From: Abelmoschus esculentus
Taxonomy: Eukaryota; Streptophyta; Magnoliopsida; Malvales; Malvaceae
DNA length: 64,000 nt
Reading direction: 5' to 3'
Assembly: GCA_035048815.1 (NCBI GenBank)
Contig: JAUCBN010000004.1
Location: forward strand, 11,064,001-11,128,000
Position 1 is the first letter of the stretch. Every line of letters begins with the position of its first letter. A program made the translations under genes and the position numbers. Under the pieces are notes generated by a model. It was not told where the DNA came from. It did not search any database and saw only the letters and a program-made list of their open reading frames with translations. Below are positions 12,690 through 24,380 of the stretch, piece after piece.

Positions 12690-15440
12690 GGTAAGAATTT
12701 TGCTACCTATATTTTTTATATTTTCTATAATAAGTTATGTATAATTTGTAATAATTATTGTACCTATAAAAATTCTCACAATTTTTAAAATAAATTAGGT
12801 TTTCTCCTAGGAAAATATGTATGTACAAAAATACTTACCTTAAGTTGAGTTCCTTTTAGTTTTAGTGATCTCGTGTAATAAATTTAGTACCTAACTTTTT
12901 TTCTTACGGTTTCAGTAAAAAATTATGTATAATTTGTAATAATTTCTATACCTACTGAAGTTCTTATTGTTCTTGTAATAAATTAGGTTTCATCGTAAGA
13001 AAATATGTATGTAAACAAATGTTTACCCTAAATTGAACTCCTTTTAATTTTGGTGAACTCATGTAAGAATTTCGATACTTATTTTTTATTACGTTTTTTA
13101 TAAGAAACTATGTATAATTTACAATAATTTCTATACCTACTAAAATTATGACTAATATTGTAAAATATTAGGTTTTCTCGTAGAAAAATAAGTTTGTACA
13201 AAAATGCTTACCCGAAATTGAGCTCTTTGGGTTTTGGGTGATATCATGTAATAAATTCGGTACCTATTTGTTTTTTATTATGGTTTGGGTAATAAACTAC
13301 ATATACTTTTTAATAATTTCTGTACCAACTAAAATTCTCACTATTCTTGTAATAAATTAGATTTCTCCTAGTAAAATATGTTTGTACACAAATTCTTACC
13401 CTAAGTTGAGCTCTTTTTAGTTTGGCTGATCTCATGTAATAATTTCGTTACTTATTGTTTTTCTTACGATTTTCATAAGAAACTATATATAATTTATAAT
13501 AATTTATGTACATACTAAAATTTTGATCAATACTGTAATATATTAGGTTTTCTCGTAAGAAAATATGTTTGTACAAAAATGCTTACCTAAAGTTGAGCTC
13601 TTTTCTGATTTGGGTGATCTCGTGTAATAATTTTGGTACCTATTTTTTCTATTACGTTTTTTGTAGGAAACTTGTATAATTTATAATAATTTCTATACCT
13701 ACTAAAATTCTCCCCATTATTATAATAAATTAGGTTTTCTCCTAGTAAAATATGTTTGTACATAAATTCTTACACAAAATTGAAATCTTTTTGGTTTGGT
13801 CATCTCGTATAATAATTTCGGTACCTATTTTTTCTGACGATTTCCATAATAAACTATGTATAGTTTGTAATAATTTATGAACTTAATAAAATTCTCAATA
13901 TTCTTATAATAAATTAGTTTTTTTAAGAAAATATGTTTGTATACAATTGTTTATATAAAGTTGAGCTCTTTTTGGTTCGAGTGATCTTGTGTAATAGTTT
14001 CGATACTTATTTTTTTATTGCAGTTTGGGTAATAAACTATGTATACTTTAATAATTTTTGTAACTACTATAATCCTCACAGTTCTTGTAATATATTAAAT
14101 TTTCTCATAAAAAAATATGTTTGTACATAAATGTTTATCCAAAGTTTAACTCTTTTGAGTTTGGGTGATCTTATGTAATAATTTTGGTATATATATTTTT
14201 TATTACATTTTGGGTAATAAACTATGTATACTTTGTAATAATTTCTCTAACTACTAAAATTCTCACTATTCTTATAATAAATTAGGTTTTCTCCTGGTAA
14301 ATTATTTTTGTAAACATATTTTTACCCTAAGTTAAGCTCTTTTTGATTTAGGTGATATTGTGTAATAAATTCGGTACTTACCATTTTTATGACGGTTTTC
14401 ATATAAACTATGTATAGTTTGTAACAATTTATGTATCTATTAAAATTCTTACTATTCTTATAATATATTAGGATTTTTCCTAAAAGATATGTTTGTACAC
14501 AAATGCTTACCCAAAGTTTAACATTTTTTAGTTTCGGTGATCTCGTGTAATAATTTTTGTACCTACTTTTTTATTACAGTGTGGGTAAGAAACTAGGTAT
14601 AATTTGTAATAATTTCTGTACATACTAAAACTCTAACCATTCTTGTAATAAGTTAGGTTTTCTCGTAGAAAAATATGTTTGTACACAAATGCTTACCTAA
14701 AGTTTAGCTATTTTTGGTTTGGGTGATCTCGTATAATAATTTCGGTACCTACTTTTTTCTTATGGTTTGGGTATGAAGTTATGTATAATTTATAATAATT
14801 TTGATACATACTAAAATTACCATTCTTGTAATAAATTAGATTTTCTAGTAGGAAAATATGTATATACGTAAATGTTTACCTAAATTTTAGCTCCTTTTAG
14901 TTTTGGTGATCTCGTGTAAGAAATTCGGTACTTATCCTTTTTCTCATTGTTTCTATAACAAATTAGTATGATTTGTAATAATTTCTATACCTACTCAAAT
15001 TCTCATCATTCTTGTAATAAAATAGGTTTTCTCGTAGAAAAATATGTATGTACAAAAATGCTTACCCTAAGTTAAGTTCCTTTTAATTTTGATGATCTCG
15101 TATAAGAAATTCAGTATCTACCATTTTTATTACGTTTTCGGTAAGTAACTATGTATAATTTGTAATAATTTCTGTACCTACTAAAATTCTCAATGTTTTT
15201 GTAATAAATTATGTTTTCTCGTATGAGAATATGTATGTAGAAAAATGCTTACCCTAAGTTTAGATCTTTTAGTTTTGGTGATCTCGTGTAAGAAATTCGG
15301 TATCTACCGTTTTGATTACGTGTTTGGTAATAAACTATGTATAATTTGTAATAATTTATGTACATACTGAAATTATTATCGTTTTTTTAATAAATAAAGT
15401 TTCTCGTAGTAAACATGTATGTATATAAATTCTTATATGT
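12690..15440 (+). repeat. Satellite-like tandem array, about 15 monomers of about 186 bp
   Basis: The anchor phrase GTATAATTTGTAATAATT (or close variants) recurs at 12739, 12927, 13112, 13300, 13487, 13674, 13858, 14041, 14225, 14412, 14597, 14782, 14966, 15152 and 15339. Steps are 183-188 bp, mean about 186. Each unit also carries GAGCTCTTTTxGxTTxGGTGATCTCGTGTAATAA-type, GGTACCTA and AAATTAGGTTTTCTCGTA-type blocks. Monomers differ by many substitutions and small indels, so the array is old. I saw no coding potential. It starts about 185 bp right of the copia TSD. Confidence 0.9.
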
Positions 15441-16309
15441 ATATAGCGTTTTTATTACAATTACTATAATTATTTATGTACAAACCTCGTAAAAAATTAT
15501 GTACAAACCGATTACTTATAAAAATACATGTTTTTGCCTTATATTAAAGGTTTCACCCTAGAATCATTCCTGTTTTTTTATTTTACCAAATTAAGAATCT
15601 AATTGAAAAATATACAAAGAGAGGGGCACTATAGTATACTCTTAAATATAATCTTAAATTGGATCAAATATTTTTTATCATAGATCTGAACTTAACTCAA
15701 ATTTATTTTTTAAAATAAAAAATCTAACCCTCTAAGATAGCATCAGATCAAAATCCATCATGTTCGAATCGATGTCCATCTCTGCCTGCGATGTCTGTTT
15801 TATTGTACATTTGAAATATGTAACTGTTCTTTCCAACAATCTCCAAAATTCAAACTTAAATTCTGTTGTACTTAAGGCATTATCACTGCAATATACTGAT
15901 ATCAAAGGATTCTCGTACTTTGAATTCAATTACCCCTACAATCACCCTTGAAAATGACATTTAACAAGTTCAAGTTCCAGAATCCGAACCCTTGAAATCT
16001 CTTCAATTTTCAATCTGCTGACAGCTTGTAAGAAAAATAAAATATGCATCTATATTTCTGTATACAAGAATTGGTTTACTGGGGTAAGCTAAAGTTTGTA
16101 AATTCCACTACGTACGTATAACATGATGATATTGATACATACAACAATAGGACGTGGCACATTAATTTCAATGTCAAATTCAATTACCTTAACTGAACTG
16201 AACTAAACTGAATCAAACCAAGGGAGCAACAAACTAACTCCTTGCTAACCATCTCCACACTAAAACGCAATTGAGCCTCAAAGTTGTAATCTAAAATTGG
16301 TATTTTAGT
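15441..16309. other. Flank between satellite and gene 3' end
   Basis: AT-rich sequence with partial satellite echoes at 15470-15510 and no recognisable coding segment. The part right of about 16000 probably contains the 3' untranslated region of the minus-strand gene; no clear polyadenylation signal could be chosen. Confidence 0.4.
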
Positions 16310-19263
16310 TTAGTTTTTTTGTTCATGCAGCTTCTCATTGTCACTAATAATTTTCCCACATAAAGCATCATTCTGCACCTTGAGTACCTTATTTTCAGTT
16401 CTTAGTTTTGCATTTTCCTCCGCAAGTTGTGTTAGGTTACTGTTAAGATCAGCATTCTTCCTCAATGCAGCATTTTCATCTTTCAGCTTCTCGTTTTCAA
16501 GCCGCACCGGATTAGCCTCCAAAAAAAAACTATGTTAAAAAACTATACCGTCATAGATTCATACTTAAGCTATTACATGTAAGAGAGAAACAAATGTTAT
16601 TATAGTAGTAGTTGTATTCAATTCTAACTTGAAAAAAGCAAAAAAGCTACATTTCTAGTCTTAATTCAATAAACATTTTATAAATTCATTTGATCTATTA
16701 GTAAATTTATCAACTGAACTGACAACATTTGACTCATGACACCAATCTAAACTAACACACTGTAAATAGTATTAATACACAATTTAAGTGAAACCATTCT
16801 TCTAGTATCACTTGTACTGTCTGTTTCTTGGATGCTTGAAGATTATCTGACTCATGAGATCAACTCAGACACATTACGGATAGTATAAATACTTAAAATT
16901 TTAAATTGAACCAGTCAAACAATCACTATAACTATACCTTTCTTGGGTATAATGGTTGACTGTATATGGGTATTTCTCCTGCATTGAGGTATTCAATTCT
17001 TTCCATATTTAATTTATCTATTTGGACTTGGAAATAAATGTTGCCCATAAATACTTGAGTAAAAATGAAGTTGTAACAACATAGATAGTATTTTAAGATA
17101 AATACTTCAAAAGTCAATAATTCATTTTCTAACTATTATAACCACCAAGGGGAATAACCATTAATTAAAAAGAGTAAACAAAAGAATGATATATATGTTG
17201 AGCGTACAACTGTAACTGAACAAAATGTTAGATGAACTACTCATGAACCGTAAGTATGTTATTCGTTTATGATTTTGTATTAAGCTAAACAAACAAGTAT
17301 GAGCAAAAAGATTATATTCATTTACTAAACAAACAACTTTGAATAGAGGTGTGTTTAGTTCATTTATGTTCATGAACAAAGTCATTTATTAGTTTGTTTA
17401 TAAATTCATTTATCTAAAGATAATATTTTTCCAATAAAAGATACTTAAAATGCTTATGTTTATTTATTTATAGTGTATGTATCAATATTTATGTTTAATT
17501 ATTTTATATTTTAAAATAAAAAATATGTTCAATTATGGTTGATGTTTATCATTCATGAACATACTTTTAGTTGTTTGCGAATATGTTTAATTATATGTTC
17601 ATGAACAGATTTAGAAACATGTTCATTTATGCGAGTGAATATGTACATTTAGTGTTCGTGTACATGTTCATTTACTGTGTTTGTAAACAATAAATAAACA
17701 TGCTCATGAACATCAAACAAATAAACACGAGCACACATGATTTTAACTAAACGAACACGAACCCAAATTTGAAATTCTTAAATATATGAACCAAACATGA
17801 ACAGGCATAAGAATAAACAAACAAAGAAACATGAATAGAAGTTTGTTCGTTCAAGATCGATTCATTTATGGTCCTAACTGAGAGTAGAGTGAAGTAGAGA
17901 CTTACTAAAAGGTCTGAAAGTGTTTGCACGAGAACATTTTGTTTCTCATTCTCGCGCTTCAACTGAAAAAGATTACTCCTCAAGCAATCAATCTCTTTTG
18001 CTTGATCTCTCAAAGTTTGATTCATCAAGGCATTGTTCTCCTTTAAGGATTCATTCTCTTTCTTTAAAGACTCATTTTCTCCAGCAAGCATCTCCAAACG
18101 ACATTGCATTTCCACCTTCTGATTCTGTGTAGAAAGAACAAAAAGGGAAAATGATCATTCCTTAATGAAACTAGTGATCTCTACTCCTCAATTCCCATAG
18201 AAAAGGTGGAACAAAATTTTCATGTACATTGAGATTCAACTTTTAGAATTCCCTTCTTAATCTCTCACTTAATTTCTAGACTCTGAGGCTTCTTTCTTGA
18301 ACTACTCTAGAAGCAAAAAGGAAAAAATATTTATAGAAAACTCATGACAGATACGACTTTCGAATGAAAAGACCATAGTGAACAAAATTAACTAGAATAT
18401 TTATGATCTGTTTCAATTCATCTAGTAATTTCTACTTTTTAAACAACACTTTGAATACAACTCTTAAGATCTGACTATTGGCATATTTAGATTATGAAAA
18501 TCAAAAAGTTAAATTCCATACAAGCTGATATAGTTAAAGATGAGTTCAACTTTAGCCTTGTTCACATTTTATTTTGGTTATGAAAAACAAAAACAAAAAA
18601 AAGAACGAAAATTGAATGAAATTCAGTCCCTTATCCATAAAACATATTAAACCAGACCTGAATTCTTGCAAGAGAAATGAGATGTAAAGGATTAGTACAG
18701 TCACCTTACATCTTTCCCGATATGCCCTATCCTTATTCTTTTTCATAGCACTTTCCGAATCCAATGAATTCGATAAGTTCATCTTCGAAAGAGATGGGTT
18801 GGAAATGGTTGAAGACTGAGACGCTTGGGTCGTACTTGCATTAATCTGGTTCGAGACTACCCCATTTCTTGTTCCGGGTTGATTATTGCTTTGAGGCCAG
18901 CTTGGGAGGTGTGGAGTTCCCCATTGTAGCATCTGCGATTTTGATCTCCAATCCTAGAAAGCAAACAAATTTGACCTCAAACATAAACATCAACGCTACC
19001 AAATTCAAGTATAGCTTCAATTTCTACAAACCCTAAATAATCTTTAAAACCATATCTGGGTTATCGTAAAAGCTAAAGATCCTCGAGTTTTAACATCGAT
19101 CTATGTAACAAGAACGTGTAGGTTCAAGATAATTTGAGGAACTATACAAAGTAATTAGGCTAGAAAAACAAACAGAAGAATCGAATATAATCTACTCCTA
19201 ATAAGAAATGCTTACACTTTCTTCATCATCAGAGCTTGCAAAAAATTTAGAGATATCTTCCAT
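16310..19263 (-). CDS. bZIP-like coiled-coil protein, five coding exons (predicted)
   Basis: I see a five-exon model: exon 1 19216-19263 (start MEDISKFFASSDDEES), exon 2 18705-18953, exon 3 17906-18124, exon 4 about 16938-17026, exon 5 16310-16516 (stop TAA). It encodes about 270 residues. Residues 17-85 are Ser/Asn/Gln-rich. A short basic stretch follows (KKNKDRAYRERCK, residues 87-99) with the bZIP-type N-x7-R at N89/R97. Then come heptad leucines (M105, L112, L119, L126, M133) and a second long coiled coil in exon 5. A nuclear DNA-binding or dimerisation role is inferred. The leucine register starts two residues early compared with classical bZIP proteins, so DNA binding is uncertain. Introns 1, 2 and 4 have GT-AG borders in phase 0. 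The exon 3/exon 4 junction does not keep frame with the visible GT donor; a missing G at the donor would explain it. I do not recognise a named gene. Confidence 0.7.
17330..17760. repeat. MITE-like repeat in intron 3 rich in GTTCATGAAC palindromes
   Basis: GTTCATGAAC occurs at 17368-17377 and 17597-17606, with the close forms ATTCATGAAC (near 17550) and GCTCATGAAC (17702). Between them are GTTCATTTATG and CGTGTTCG-type words on both strands, and the right end is rich in AACGAACACGAAC. The palindromic composition suggests a non-autonomous DNA element in the intron. I could not fix the ends or a TSD. Confidence 0.4.
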
Positions 19264-19302
19264 GGATTTGTTTTAGCAATAAAGATGCGTCTTTCCTCAA
19301 AA

Positions 19303-19313
19303 GCTATATATAC
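19303..19313 (-). promoter_or_regulatory. TATA box of the bZIP-like gene
   Basis: On the minus strand the sequence reads GTATATATAGC, 40-50 nt upstream of the predicted start codon at 19263. That distance leaves only a very short 5' leader, so either transcription starts close to the ATG or another promoter is used. Confidence 0.45.
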
Positions 19314-20565
19314 GGACCACAAAACTGAGGACGCGCGATTTTTCAGTAGAGATGACTCGCAAGGGATCGCGCGATGCCTTTTACCTTTTTGTCTCTTGCA
19401 TTGTATTGTTATCTTCTTATATTACAATTAAGTATAACTTTTTCATTATATTTTGGCAAAATAACAATAATATTGTTCTAGGCTAAAAAGTATTTTTTAA
19501 AATTTTATTTAAAAAATTATATTTTACACGTAAAACTTAATTCGCATCGTGTACAATATAAATTTTTATTTCATTTTGTAAAATACAAAAATTTTTAACT
19601 TTTTAAAATAAAATAAGACTGTTTTAATTGAATTTTATATTTTACAAGATACAAAATAAGAATTCGTATTGTGTGTGAATTAAGTTTATGTGTATAAAAA
19701 AAGAATATTCTTTAAAATAAAATTTAAAAAGAATTATTTTACAAATAAAAAAAATATTCCTCTAATTAAACAATTGTTCTATTAGTACTTTTTCCTTAAA
19801 ATAGGACATCAACTCGATTATTTTTTAAACTATATCACTTTTTATAATAAAAGTGAAGATAATACAATTTTTTATTATCTTTAAATAATATTTTATTTTT
19901 AGGGACTTAAAAAATTAAAATCAAAAAATACAAATATTGACTTTAATAATATTTTATACAAAGTTAAAATATATCCTTATCGTCTTGAATTAAAAAAAGT
20001 AAGAAAAACAGTGAAATCAAAATGTATTCCCATCTATCGTATTTTTAATATAATATATTTTATAGAATTAGAAATAAAAAAATATATTTTTTGGAAAAAT
20101 TAGCGGCAATATTAAAAAAAAAAATCATTTTTTTAGAAAATAAAAACTTAAGTATTTATTTTATTAAAATAGGTACTTAAGATATTTTTTTCAAAATAAA
20201 CATTTAAATTATATGTTTTATTTTCATCTAGATTTTTAAAACTTAAACGCGACATAGATTAAAAATATATTAACTACTTATTTTAACAATATATATTTTA
20301 TGCATCTTTTGATAAACAATATACTTTAAATATTTATTTTAATAAAAAACACTTTAAATATTTATTTAATGATAAAAATACTTTAAGTATCTAAATGAAA
20401 AAATTAAAATACTTAAAATTTTTATTTATAATAATATCACATGAGTTTGAGTTATTTTATTATGCGTAAAAAAATCAAACTAATCTAGATTTATTCGATT
20501 CTATTTAAAAATATATCATACTAATAAATTTAACATTAATACTCCTTTAAAAATAAAAACACCAA

Positions 20566-20585
20566 ATATATATATATATATATAT
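20566..20585. repeat. (AT)n microsatellite
   Basis: About nine to ten uninterrupted AT units. Confidence 0.85.
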
Positions 20586-21142
20586 TATAATCAAATTCAT
20601 AATTTTTTATATTATTGTTATGTTATAGTTTTTTGTTATGTTTATAATTTTAATTGTATTTTTTGAAAGAGAAATTATAATTTTTTAATATTTATAAAAT
20701 ATTTCATTCAAATATATTTAGACAACTAATTGTTATATTTCCATAATAAGACACCTTTAAATATATTTTTATTTTTATGTAAGAATGTAGAGGGCAAGAA
20801 GGATAAATTGAATGTATTGATTATGCTTGTTGGTTCATGGTGTGGGTTATGTATTTCCATAGAATATTTTGAATATTGGTGATGGTCACAACGTGTTGGT
20901 TGTTTAAGACCTGTAATGATGCGGGTTTAAAGTTTAAGAAAAGGGTAAAATGGAAAAGATGTAGTCATGTAATGAAAATTTTATATAAGATGTGAAATGA
21001 ATTTGAGGTAAATGCAATTTGTATATTAAACAATTTATATTATAATACCTTGATTTTTTTTAATTCGAAACTCTAAATTTTAAGAATTTTTAATTCCAAA
21101 ACCTTGATGTGATTTTGGATTAAATTGATTTTTTAGAAAATA

Positions 21143-21210
21143 AAATCAATTATGTAATTTTTTATAAGTCTTTAAATCTATGTGCAATATACCTTTTATC
21201 TTAGCTTAGA
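21143..21210 (+). repeat. 68-bp direct repeat, copy 1 (copy 2 at 21953-22020)
   Basis: Both copies share AAATCAATTATGTAATTT and TTATAAGTCTTTAAA, then CTATGTGC and TACCTTT, with scattered substitutions. Copy 2 lies 810 bp to the right. The repeat could belong to the unresolved LTR of F or to another interspersed repeat. Confidence 0.7.
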
Positions 21211-22783
21211 ATAATATGAAAAAATGAAAGAAAAAATTGAGGCATACGGGCTTCAAACCCACTTGCCCAACAACTAAAATACCCCTTAACTATTATCGAT
21301 CATCGGCCTAATTACTGGACCTTATGTTAGATTAAACATTAGATATAATTAGTATGTCGTAGAATTCATGAGTTTATTAGTATATGTAGATTGTAGTTCT
21401 TGGGCTACGACTTTTATATTGTCAAGGCGAAAGGGTGTTGTGTTGTAAATTGGCGAGGTGAAGGACTAGACCATTATTGATTTTGCAAGGCATATGAATT
21501 TGTATATCCACTATCTTGATTCGATCCAAGTGTTATTAATGAATTAAGAACATATTTCTATTGAACATTGAACATATTGCTATTGGTCATTGACATATTA
21601 CTATTGAACATTGATACATTATCATTGATCATTGGATTATAACATTGTTATTGATGAAGAATGAATTAAAATACATATTTTTTATTGACATTGGTTATGA
21701 TTACCTCATTAGGTAACGTATGCCTAATGCATTCAGCTTTATACATTTTCATGTTAATTAAATTGGATTAGAGATTAGATATTTTTTTAAGGATTTTGTC
21801 AAGCCACTAAAGGTTGTTCTAATGTACATCTATCCTACATACTCCAAGAATAGTGACATAATTTTGTATAAATCATTTTTAGCCATATGATTGTATCAAG
21901 GGGATAGACTTCTGACCAGCTAACCCGTACGACCTTAGTCGAGTCATGTAATGAAATCAATTATGTAATTTCTTATAAGTCTTTAAACCTATGTGCCATT
22001 TACCTTTCCCTTGGCCTAGAAACCATTAAGATCTAACTAAAATTTTAATTAAATATCAAATCAACCATCAAAACACATTAGAAAACAATTTAGAAGACTT
22101 ATTAACTTAGGAATTTCAATAAAGAACATACAATTAGAGGAGAAGAATGAATCCTTACCTCTAATCTTGGATTTCACCCTCAACCTTATTGAAAAACAGG
22201 TAAAACAAAGGATTTTCAATAAGAAACCAATAAAATCAAATAGGAATAATTAAAGATTGAAAGAAACCTAAATTACCTTATGAAAAATGAGAGAAGATTG
22301 AAAGAAATCTGAGAATTCTCTGTTCGGGAAGTAGGAGAATTTGAGAGAAAGTAATTTTACATAAGATAGTGAAAAGAGAATAAATGTGGTTATGATAACC
22401 AAATGTGGTCAATTAGCCACTCAAATTACAATTCCAAGATGATGATTGACAGGTGGAAGCCTCTAGAAAAAGTTGGATTCAATGCTCCCTAAAGATTCAA
22501 AGTTATGACTCTTTTACATTTTAGTCATTAAAACATAAATAATTTTAAATTTTAAAAAAACAATCATTAGTTTTCAAAATGTCATCTTCCAGGTTTAATT
22601 TTCCAAAATTGGTTTGACCAAAGTCAAATATAAACATAATAATGTTTTTCAAACATTTTTCCATAATTTTATGCCCTCAAAAAATATTTATTATCAATTA
22701 AATCCTGAAATTAGTCTAACTTATCTAGAACCGGTTCGATTGAAACCTACCATGACCCGACTAACTTCTAAGCCCAAAATAGG

Positions 22784-22806
22784 GGCGTTACAACTCTCCC
22801 CCTCTT
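22784..22806 (-). other. 3' LTR edge and polypurine tract of gypsy element F
   Basis: On the minus strand AAGAGGGGGAGAGT directly precedes TGTAACGCC. Element A has the same arrangement (AGGGGGGGAGAGT then TGTAACACC at 26557-26571). The LTR of F therefore extends left from 22792. Confidence 0.75.
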
Positions 22807-23960
22807 AAAAATTTCTTGCTCGAAATTTACCTAGTGTAAAGAGATGAGGAAATTGTTCCTCCATGTTCTTCCTTCGCTCCCAAGTGACTTCCTCGACTCC
22901 ACGTTGTCGCCACATCACCTTGACCAAATCTATGGTCTTTCCACAAAGAACCTTATTATCCGTTGTCAAGATTTTTACTGGTTCCTCATCATAAGATAGA
23001 TTCGGATTCAACTCGATCTCTTCCAAAGGCATAACTTATGAAGGATTCGACTAATACCTCTGGTGCATCAAAATATGAAAAAGATCATGGATCCTATCCA
23101 ACTCGAGAGTCAACCTCAACCGATAAGCCACTAAACCCACTCTCTTGACCATCTCATATGGTCCTATAAACGTAGGACTAGACTTGCCCTTACGACCAAA
23201 CCTTAAAACTTTCTTTTACGGGGACACTTTTAAGAACATTTTCTCACCAACCATGAACTCGATCTCTTTACGTTTTAAATTTGCATAGGATTTTTGTCTA
23301 TCCGAGGCAGCCTTTAACCAATCACTAATGAGCCTAACCTTCTCATTAGTATCCTCAAGCATACTAGGCAAAGAAACAAACTTTTCTCCCGCTTCGGCCA
23401 AACACAAAGGTGTCAAACAATTCCGCCCAGACAAAGACTCATACAGAGCCATATCAATGCTCCTTAACATGTCTTCCAACACTTGGATAACTCGCTCCGA
23501 CTGACCATTCGTTTACAGATAATAGGAAGTACTAAAACTCAATTGGGAACCCAAACCCCCTCAAAATATCCTTAAAACCTCGATGTAAATTGTAGATCTT
23601 GATCCGACACTATAGATTTAGGCACTTCATGAAGCCTCACTACCTCGACAACATACAACTTTGCCAAACGGTACAAAAAAACTTAGTGTGCACGTGGATA
23701 AAGTGTACACTCTTGGTAAAACAATCAACAATCACCCAGATGGAATCCTTCTTCGACGGAGCCAAAGGTAACCCAGTCACAAAATCCATGGTGATTCTCT
23801 CCCATTTCCATTCCATCACTTTCAACAGTTGCAACAAACCGAAAGAAAATTGATGCTCAACTTTTACCAGTTGACAAACCATACACTTGCTTACATACTT
23901 AGCCACATCTTTCTTTAAACCAACCCAAAAGTACACGTTTTCAACCCTCGATATATTTTA
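22807..23960 (-). pseudogene. Element F left half: integrase end and chromodomain-like tail (gypsy)
   Basis: Minus-strand fragments give, in order: an integrase zinc-binding tail and catalytic start (VYFWVGLKKDV, CMVCQLVKVEHQ, WERITMDFVTGLPLAPSKKD), later integrase (RKEIEFMVGEKMFLKVSP), and a C-terminal stretch EEPVKIL...LVKVMWR...EVTWE...FPHLF, which is the chromodomain-type end of plant Ty3/gypsy chromoviruses. Stops and frameshifts separate them. The fragment ends abruptly at 23960 within the codons before VYFW. Its missing upstream half is found 38.7 kb away at 62654-64000. Only about 36-40 bp of F appear to be lost between the two halves. Confidence 0.8.
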
Positions 23961-24380
23961 GTGAGAGGAGATTGTATCTTGTCTTTTGATTCAATGCAAT
24001 AAAACATTAAGATTTGCTTACTCTTTGTTATTCCTTGTTCTTACATCCAAGTTCGGGAGGGAAGTTTGTGAGTGATCCATTTATCTAGACTCGGGAGAGT
24101 TAGATTCACGAAAGGAGTAAGTACGGTATTCAACTTGATTGAAGGATACTAACTAGACCTAGGGATAGTTAGAGTTTCAGCGGCTAATAGAAGTGAGAAT
24201 TAATTTGATAGCCATAATTGATACCGGAAGGTAACGTCGAGGACTGGTTATCAACAGTGTTTTGACTTAGGGATAAACGGAACCATATAAGAACACTTTG
24301 CCGAATCTTAGTGAGGTCTGCCCAAGAGCAAGGGATTGCCGCGGCAGTACCACATATCGCTGCCGAGGCAGTAGTCTACA
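23961..24380 (+). repeat. B 5' LTR, first remaining segment
   Basis: It matches 40233-40650 of the B 3' LTR starting exactly at GTGAGAGGAGATTG. It ends at the target duplication of A (CTACA, 24376-24380). The 640 bp that should precede it are absent. Confidence 0.88.

Larger units (their letters stand above)
19314..22783. other. AT-rich intergenic region
   Basis: Promoter-side flank of the host gene, followed by AT-rich DNA without coding signal. An (AT)n tract lies at 20566-20585. A 68-bp direct repeat 810 bp apart lies at 21143-21210 and 21953-22020. Short ATTGAACATTG-like words recur at 21540-21665. The right part should contain the 3' LTR of element F, whose right edge is 22792; I could not find its left edge. 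Confidence 0.5.

Noticed and set aside
12690..15440. CRISPR-like regular repeats
   Set aside because: The unit is about 186 bp, is diverged along its whole length and has no constant repeat/unique spacer pattern; the genome is a plant.
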